23,254 nucleotides of DNA, from contig PJRA01000492.1 in assembly GCA_016987375.1 (NCBI GenBank), forward strand, positions 59,545-82,798, read 5' to 3'. Below the pieces are notes generated by a model that did no database searches, was not told the DNA's origin, and saw nothing but the letters and a program-made list of their open reading frames with translations. The stretch is from Brachionus koreanus (lineage: Eukaryota; Rotifera; Eurotatoria; Ploima; Brachionidae). Shown piece by piece: positions 17,170 through 23,254 of the stretch. Every line of letters begins with the position of its first letter. Positions within the stretch are counted from its first letter, which is position 1. The position numbers were made by a program, and so were the translations under genes.

Positions 17170-17203
17170 ATTTGCAGAAACACGGATCATAACTATATCA
17201 ATC
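17170..17203 (+). repeat. 34-bp match to both arms of the 22-kb inverted repeat
   Basis: This 34-bp stretch is identical to 22422-22455 and to the reverse complement of the left arm. Similarity continues loosely for about 25 bp. In one plus frame all copies read FAETRIITISI, suggesting a shared coding segment from a transposon, directly downstream of the LINE core here. Confidence 0.8.
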
Positions 17204-19240
17204 GAGAGACAAAAGGTCAAAGTCAAATAATAAAGAAAATAATTTTAAATAATAACTGTATTAATATTGGATCCTTCTAACAATAATAGGAGTGTGTCTA
17301 ATACTTTGAACATTGTTAAATACTAGTGACTTGCTAGACACATTAGATCATAGCATTGCATTGTGAAAACTATAGACAATTAATAATATTGAGTTATTAA
17401 AATATGATTAAAATCCTTTTTTAAGCTTTAATAAAATAATTTCCCTCCAAATCTTTATTTATCTGAATTGAAATGAATTTTTTATTATTTTTATCAATTT
17501 TTTTTTATTTTTTTTTTATGTAATATTTTTTATATTTTTCTAAAAACAAATTAATTTTTTTTACTTCTCCTTAAAGGAGGTTAATTTAATATTAATAAAT
17601 AAATAGACAATTAAGTTGGCTTGAGTCTGTGTGGTTTTTACGAATCAAATTTGAATTTAGTAACTGTTTTTCAGACATATCATTACTAATGATGAGAAGT
17701 GGATCTATTTTCGAAATTAATTCAAAGGACAACATTTATGCTTCACTCTAAGAAAAATATCCTTCTTTTGTCAGCCGAAAGCTAGGTTTGTTTTTCATGA
17801 GCATACAAGACCTTGACCTCACTCTTGATATGTTTGAAAGGCCAATCAAAATGTACAAATCTAAAAAATTCAATTAGCACATGATTTAACATGTTTCTTT
17901 GAATCTAACTTAGACAAATATTAGAGATATTTTGTGTATGAAGCATTAAGGGTGAGATACTATGATAAATTAAAATCATATATTAAACTAGCAAATATTA
18001 AAATGCTTATTCTAAATGATTCAGATAATTTTTAGTTTCTTAAATTTCACAATTTTAAAGATTAAGTATAATAATTTATTAAAAAATGATAGTGACTGTT
18101 AATTCATGTTTAAATAACTGAGTGTTCAGTAAAATATGAAGAAATACTAAAATAGCAATGTTGAGAAAGACATGTTTTGTTTTTTGAAAAAAAAATATTT
18201 GAGCAATTATTTTTTATTTTTTTTTTGTAACATTTTCAACTATATTTAAAACGAAATAATATATTGTTTTTGAAGTAAAATAAAAAAAATTTGATAATTG
18301 AAAATATAAATCAAAAATTGATGCCAAAAATTGCTTTTTTCATTATCATTCGTGCATCGTCAAATGCACTTATAAAATGTACTTAGTCTCTTTTTTTTAG
18401 CATATTACTAAATTATGTGTCTGAAAATAAAATTGTCTAATTCAAAATAATCAATAAAGTGATAATATATAAAAAATAAAATATCAATTTTCAAAAACAT
18501 CATTTGATCTATAATGACTTTGTGAAAAAAATTTGATCTAAATTGAGAATGTTTTTTTACTTTGAAAATATTTTAAATAAAATATTTAGCTGATCACAAG
18601 TTAGTTAAATCACGTGAGTTTGCCCATCTTAGAAAAAGGTTAGGATTTTTTCTAATGTATTTAAAACATGAAATATGACAAGTGATTTTTGTCACCTTTT
18701 GATAGCTAAATTCGGTTAAAGAACCAGGTAAATTAAACACAAATAAAGCTAATTCTAAAAGTTCAAAAAATTTTTTGTTAATTAAAATCAAAAGATTTTA
18801 GTTTATTGTTTTTTTTTTTAATATTGAACAAAAATTGAATAATTTTATTATAAATTTGAAAATTTGATTTTTTTGATAATAAATTGAGTAAACTTCAAAA
18901 GTGTTTGTTTGTTTTTTTTATGATCGTACCATTTTGTGCCGATAACATAAAGAAGTAAACTTTTTTTCAAAAAAAATGGCGACATCGGAATTCATTGAAT
19001 AATTAGAAGTGTTTGATTAAAAAAAAAAGAAAAGAAAAGTTCAACCAGGATCTATTAAATAAAACTGAAAACAAAAGTCACTTTTTATTTTTAAATGAAA
19101 AAAATTCCGGTATAAATATTGCTTGATTGAAAAATATTTCTATCAAAATGATGCAGATTTAATTTTAAATTTTAAAATTATGTGATTTTCTTATCATTAT
19201 TGCGTTTCTAAATAATTTTTAATTTCAAGCACTAGACTAA
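17204..19240. other. Long AT-rich intergenic region, no gene assigned
   Basis: Contains the reverse-complement copy of the dispersed repeat (17300-17375), T-rich runs and short chance frames. A frame at 17760-17870 (YPSFVSRKLGLFFMSIQDLD) and a minus frame at 18594-18791 are slightly less biased in composition but match nothing I recognise. The last several hundred bases would hold the promoter and 5' leader of the nuclear receptor. Confidence 0.4.
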
Positions 19241-20698
19241 ATGATTTCGCTCCAAGAACAATGCTTGACTTTAAAACAAACGCATACTGTTACAAACACT
19301 AAGAGCTCATATCCATTTGGCAAGTGCAAAGTCTGCAATGACCGGGCCACTGGTATTCATTACGGCATTGCTTCATGCGAAGGATGCAAAGTTGTTTTTT
19401 TTTTTTAAATAAAACTAAGGATAAATTTTTTTTTGTTATTAAAAGGGCTTTTTTAAGCGTAGCACTCTGCGCAAAGAAAAATATCGGTGCTATTTTGGCA
19501 ACAGCTGTCCACTGACCCCGGACAGCCGCAACCGGTGCAAAGCATGCCGTTATCGCAAGTGCTGCGAGGTCGGCATGTCCATACAAGGTACTTGACAATA
19601 TTTGTTTAAAAAAAATTTATTTTCTAATTTTATTCAGGGGCCAAAATGGGCCGCATTCCCAAAGCTGATAAACTAAAAGCACTACAATACCCCATACAGC
19701 AGACACAAAACGTGTCCAGTCTAATCAAGTCCAAAAGCATAGAGGACAAAATTAGCGTCGATCATCCACTCATTAGTCTGATTAAATTTCACACACCCTT
19801 TAAAAATAGCAAAATAGTAGCCTCTCTAAACTACTCTCGGTCATTTGACGACACATACCACATAGTGGCCTCATTGCTGTCTGACAAAATCTATCAAATT
19901 CACATAGAGCACAACGATCCAGTTGAAAAACTGCTCGACCGGGCCTCTCTCTTGATCAACAGCCAAGTAACCGAGTTCATCGGCTGCAATGCCACTGTTA
20001 AAGAAGTATGGGACGGCCTGCTTCAAAGCATTCCGGCTCAGGTCAAAAGTTTAATTTGCTTGTGCAAAGAAATACCTGGTCTGAATGAACTGTGCCAAAA
20101 CGATCTAACTAATTTGGTAAATAATCGTTTGTTCGATTATTTTTTGATAAAGCACGCGCCGTTGTTCATCAACGGCGAGAGCTATTTGATGCTGCCCAAC
20201 AAAATTCAGTACACCAAGAGCTGGATGCTGAGAATAATTGGACGCGAAATGGTCGACACAATTTTTCAATTTGCACATGAATTCAACTCGCTCAAAATGA
20301 CTGCTAAAGAAATAGCGCTAATGTATCCGTTTGTGCTCACAATGTCAGATGAAAACTACCAAGATCCGTGCACCATATCCAATTTGAATGAGTATTATTA
20401 CCGTACATTGATGTACGAGTTCGATTTGAATAAAAGAAGCGCTATTTTTTTTACCAATTGGAAAAGTTTGGTCACAAAATTACCAGAGATTAGTGAAATT
20501 CAGATGAAAAATATCGGTGGTCTTAGGCCGGAAAGTAAAGCATTTTTTCTTTTTCTCTAAAGATAGTTGGTTTAAATTAGTCTTGTAGCTGATACAATTG
20601 ATAATTCGCATCTAGTCGAGAACGACTCGTTCAACAGTCTCATTGACAATTTAAGACATTTAGGTATTTTTAAGTTTAGATTTTATTTATTTTGTTGA
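19241..20698 (+). CDS. Nuclear hormone receptor (NR1-like), 4 exons
   Basis: Transcription factor with DNA- and ligand-binding domains. Exons: 19241-19390, 19446-19587, 19638-20534, 20589-20698; the first three joins are GT-AG with consistent phase, giving about 432 aa. The ATG follows an in-frame TAA directly. Zinc finger I is C29-x2-C32-x13-C46-x2-C49 and finger II is C65-x5-C71-x9-C81-x2-C84. The P-box is CEGCKG, of the half-site AGGTCA-binding class. The extension [17 protein letters not shown] resembles NR1 (E75/Rev-erb) receptors. Hinge about 100-170. In the [17 protein letters not shown] fits the helix 3-4 signature. The end is uncertain: helix-10-like [12 protein letters not shown] is followed by stop TGA at 20696, or a donor at 20664 joins a few more residues. 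No AF-2 helix 12 is visible. Confidence 0.85.
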
Positions 20699-20844
20699 GA
20701 CTGGTTAATTTATGTTTTTTACTTTTTTAAAATTCATAATTGAAGAAAATTCAACTCTTTAAAAATAGAATGTAAAGCTTGAAAAAAAATTTTTTTTTTT
20801 TTTTTTTCCCAATCATTCAAATTTAGATTGCATTGCTTTAATTT

Positions 20845-20850
20845 AATAAA
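20845..20850 (+). terminator. Candidate polyadenylation signal of the nuclear receptor
   Basis: AATAAA about 150 bp after the predicted stop. Other A-rich matches exist nearby, so the assignment is weak. Sequence 20851-21060 is T/A homopolymer-rich with no gene. Confidence 0.3.
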
Positions 20851-21089
20851 AACTCAATAATTTTATTCTATTTGAAAATTTTTCTTTTTAGATTGTTGAT
20901 CAACAATTGAATATGAAGATTTGTAAAATTAGAATGAAATAATTTTAGCTTTAACCTTTTTGTTTTTTTTTTTATTTTTATTAATTAATTAATAAAATAT
21001 GTTTTTTTTTTTTTTTTTAAATTTTAAAAAATAAAAAAAAATTATAAACAAAATTTTTAAAATTTATTCCACTCGTTTACTACTCTCAA

Positions 21090-21400
21090 GATCTACTTGT
21101 CTAGAAGCTCTCTCGATGCTTATTTCTTGTCATTTGTTTGGTCTATCTTATTCCCGGATAACTACTCCAGCTGGACTATTTGATAGGCCAATTCAGCCAT
21201 TTAACTCTACCTATTCAAGTTGTTTTAGATTTTTTAAGTTAAATACCAATTTTGTAGCACGTCCTTGTACTTCTTTAAATAGAGGCTCCATTCTACTCCT
21301 ACATACTCTAGGTGTGGTATAACAAATTAAACATACAGCTGTTTGAATGTACTTAAAGACCAGCAGGTTTAGTTGTAGTCTTATACAGAATTTTGTCTTT
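21090..21400 (-). mobile_element. LINE C-terminal fragment (CR1/jockey-like), minus strand
   Basis: The minus strand reads LICYTTPRVCRSRMEPLFKE then VQGRATKLVFNLKNLKQLE, stop, then an LGL.. block. It matches 'hLEYa.pvW.P......e.lq.VQrRaTKlv..lk.l.Y.eRL..LgL'. The 'HLEYAVPVW' part is badly degraded. 21400-21950 is AT-rich with a short repeated acagaattttgtctt (about 21387 and 21505) and no gene. Confidence 0.7.
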
Positions 21401-21954
21401 TGTTTGAAAATAAAAATAGTTTTTTTAGTTTTTCATTTTTTTTAGCATATCCTTGTCCTCAAAGGTTAAGTAAATTGGAATACTAGTATGATATATCATG
21501 TTGTACAGAATTTTGTCTTGATTAAAATGAGCTATAATTTATTTTAATCGGATAAATTTTCCAGAAGTTATGATTAAAAAACGTCGAAATTTTAAAGTTT
21601 ATAAAAAAAGTCTATTTTCAAAAAATTTATGTTTTTTTCTAAATATCTTCTGATCAAAATTAGATATTAACGTAAAATTTTATACACATATAATTTTAAA
21701 TTAATGCTATTAGATGATTTACTAAAATATATAAAAATTTGATGTTAAGAAGTTTTTTTACAGGTCAATTTTAGTATAAAAGTATATCGTGTAAAAGGAT
21801 AATGCTTAAGCTACAAAAAAAAATATAATAATTAATAGTGGTACAACGTTTAAATGAAAAAAAATTAATTTAAAATTGATTAATAATTTATTTAAACTTT
21901 AAAATTATTTTTTGTATTCGGTTTAGTTTTTATTAGCATCACAAACGGTTTATT

Positions 21955-22089
21955 TTAATTATGACAATATTTACCTTTAGCCTTCTCGACATCTCTTACT
22001 CTTTTGGTAAAGCAATTGACAGCGCTTGTAATCTGTTCAATAGGTACTTTTTCAACTCCTCTTTTCATTTCATCGATAAATATATGATT
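21955..22089 (-). mobile_element. Possible DNA-transposon transposase C-terminus
   Basis: A 44-codon minus frame reads NHIFIDEMKRGVEKVPIEQI, TSAVNCFTKRVRDVEKAKGK, YCHN and a stop at 21955. The pattern 'P.e.i..av..f.kRv..ve.AkGgy' resembles the C-terminal end of Tc1/mariner-type transposases. The frame is closed upstream by a stop at 22090 and no DDE motif is present. The family call is from memory of the pattern only and is weak. Confidence 0.35.
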
Positions 22090-22180
22090 TTATGAAAATT
22101 GGTTCAAACATTATAGAAATGATAGCTTGTTGTTTTGATTCCTATTCGTGTCAAATAGAATATGAGGTTATTCTTTAATT

Positions 22181-22466
22181 TTTTGGCAATGGATTGATAT
22201 AGTTATGATCCGTGTTTCTGCAAATTCCTTAGCAAAGCATACGATCATGAAATAGTTGGAGATACACATTTAAAGAAGAAAATGGAAAATTGAAAAAAAA
22301 AATTTAAAATCTTTTATTTTATGGTAAAATTTTAGAAACAGTCGATTACTACGGTTCTTACTGTATCTAAAATTTTTTGTAAATAATCCAACTATTTCAT
22401 GATCGTATGCTTTGCTAAGGAATTTGCAGAAACACGGATCATAACTATATCAATCCATTGCCAAAA
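22181..22466. repeat. Perfect 80-bp inverted repeat with 126-bp spacer
   Basis: Left arm 22181-22260 is the exact reverse complement of right arm 22387-22466. I compared them base by base and found no mismatch. Similarity stops sharply at both ends of the arms. A transcript across it would fold into an 80-bp stem. The outer part of each arm holds the 34-bp sequence also present at 17170-17203. There is no ORF in the spacer (22261-22386). Confidence 0.9.
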
Positions 22467-22857
22467 GACCAAAGTCTTCAAATAAAAAGAGTTCTAATCT
22501 CTATTAAATAACTTATATATCAAAAATTATCATATTTATTTATGATTTTTTTTTACTTAAAACAATATTAGTTAATTATTTGTAAATAAAATGAATAGAA
22601 TGGACGGACCAACTGAGTTCTTTATTACTTTTAAAGTTTCACCCCTTAGCTCTTCAATACTTTTCAGCTTCTACCTTTGTAGATTTTGTATTTTTAAAAG
22701 AATAATTTTTACTGTTTTTTGGAGAGCCAACCTTTCATTACTTTTTAAAATTTTAGGAGGAAATATTAAAATTTTTCTCTTAAGTTTTATATATTCAAAT
22801 ATAGAGCAAAGTAAAATTTATGATCAAATTTCAAAATTTCAAATATGCTCAAAATAA
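22467..22857. other. No gene assigned
   Basis: Contains an 88-codon plus frame (22591-22857) rich in Phe, Ile, Leu and Ser, with no recognisable domain. Such a frame is expected by chance in AT-rich DNA, and I do not call it a gene. Confidence 0.3.
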
Positions 22858-22971
22858 TTAATAGTCTGGATTACAATAGAATTCACCACGTCCTGAACAA
22901 ACAACACCTGTTGAGCAGTGTGGAGATGTTTGAAAATTTGCACAATGGAATACAGCAATTACCAAATTAAA
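22858..22971 (-). CDS. Orphan Cys-rich coding segment, likely last exon or relic
   Basis: The minus strand reads FNLVIAVFHCANFQTSPHCS then TGVVCSGRGEFYCNPDY and stop (22858-22860). Four cysteines, Gly/Ser/Pro-rich composition and higher GC than the surroundings suggest the C-terminal end of a small secreted Cys-rich peptide. There is no ATG in frame, a stop lies immediately upstream (22972-22974), and no AG acceptor lies before the His-Cys part. Either an unusual junction was missed or this is a broken copy. I do not recognise the family. Confidence 0.3.
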   Translation of the reverse strand, partial: FNLVIAVFHCANFQTSPHCSTGVVCSGRGEFYCNPDY

Positions 22972-23149
22972 TTATGAGTTTTTCAGTACTTAATTCAATA
23001 TTTAATAGCTTTCTTTTCAAAATGTTAGTTTAGACTAGTTATCCATTAAATTTTGCTGTCTCTATTTTTCCAATTTCTTCTTAAAATGTGTATCTCTACC
23101 ATTTACCATTTGAATCTAGTTTAAATTATTGAGAGAGAGTGTGTATGCA

Positions 23150-23254
23150 TATATGTATGTGTCTATCAAGTCCTTACCCTCCCATTTTCTCATCCGGACT
23201 TGGGACCGGCAATGGTATGGTTGCGACTCGACAGTCACCCGCCAAAGTTACTAT
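23150..23254. repeat. Probable transposon edge cut by the window end
   Basis: After AT-rich DNA the base composition changes abruptly to a GC-rich stretch (ggacttgggaccggcaatgg, cgactcgacagtcacccgcc) that runs off the right end. A short similar patch, ggtcgacagttacctt, is at about 3028 in the carboxypeptidase A intron. The sharp boundary suggests the start of an element that continues outside the window. Confidence 0.35.

Noticed and set aside
18594..18791. 65-aa minus frame between the LINE and the nuclear receptor
   Set aside because: No recognisable domain, no regulatory context, length expected by chance.
19299..19598. Minus-strand 99-aa frame
   Set aside because: It lies antisense over the nuclear receptor DNA-binding exons, whose zinc-finger spacing is exact.
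22591..22857. 88-aa plus frame
   Set aside because: Hydrophobic AT-driven composition without a domain; probably chance.
1..23254. CRISPR array, tRNA or rRNA genes
   Set aside because: The repeats are irregular or transposon-derived, and no cloverleaf or rRNA-like conserved stretch was seen. The DNA is eukaryotic.

Overview
The window is AT-rich animal (invertebrate) genomic DNA. Genes are split by many ~50-60 bp GT-AG introns, and a few introns are swollen by decayed retrotransposons. Families present include zinc carboxypeptidases with propeptides, a Ly6/three-finger protein, a nuclear receptor and several non-LTR retrotransposon lineages. This fits a small-genome invertebrate such as a monogonont rotifer (Brachionus-like). 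The species guess is inference; nothing here proves it.

Layout. (1) 745-1140, plus strand: a compact single-exon gene with TATA box, ORF and AATAAA, encoding an 82-aa Met/Pro/Cys-repeat protein. (2) 1693-15242, minus strand: three genes head-to-tail. In transcription order they are a Ly6-like GPI-anchored protein (15242 to 11545), an M14 carboxypeptidase (11393 to 5468) and a second M14 carboxypeptidase (5356 to 1693). The gaps between them are only 151 and 111 bp, yet each gene has an intron of 2-3.4 kb holding dead LINEs, short retroposons and a hAT relic. (3) 16.4-17.2 kb: a plus-strand LINE relic with an antisense LINE piece inserted in it. (4) 19241-20698, plus strand: a nuclear receptor with a textbook DNA-binding domain and an apparently shortened ligand-binding domain. 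(5) 21-23.25 kb: LINE and possible DNA-transposon relics, a perfect 80-bp inverted repeat and an orphan Cys-rich coding segment.

The two carboxypeptidases are tandem paralogues. They share most intron positions and keep the zinc-binding and catalytic residues that can be seen, but they differ in the specificity pocket. Upstream paralogue B lacks a recognisable exon just where 3.4 kb of transposon debris lies. Both are probably secreted digestive or processing enzymes. The Ly6-like protein is probably a GPI-anchored surface protein; no functional link to the peptidases is visible. Three short insertions have readable target-site duplications (12, 17 and 26 bp), so the order of nesting can be reconstructed. 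I found no CRISPR, tRNA, rRNA or prokaryotic operon signal. The most unusual items are the ultra-close spacing of TE-swollen genes, the missing carboxypeptidase exon, the Met-Pro-Cys repeat gene and the 80-bp perfect inverted repeat.
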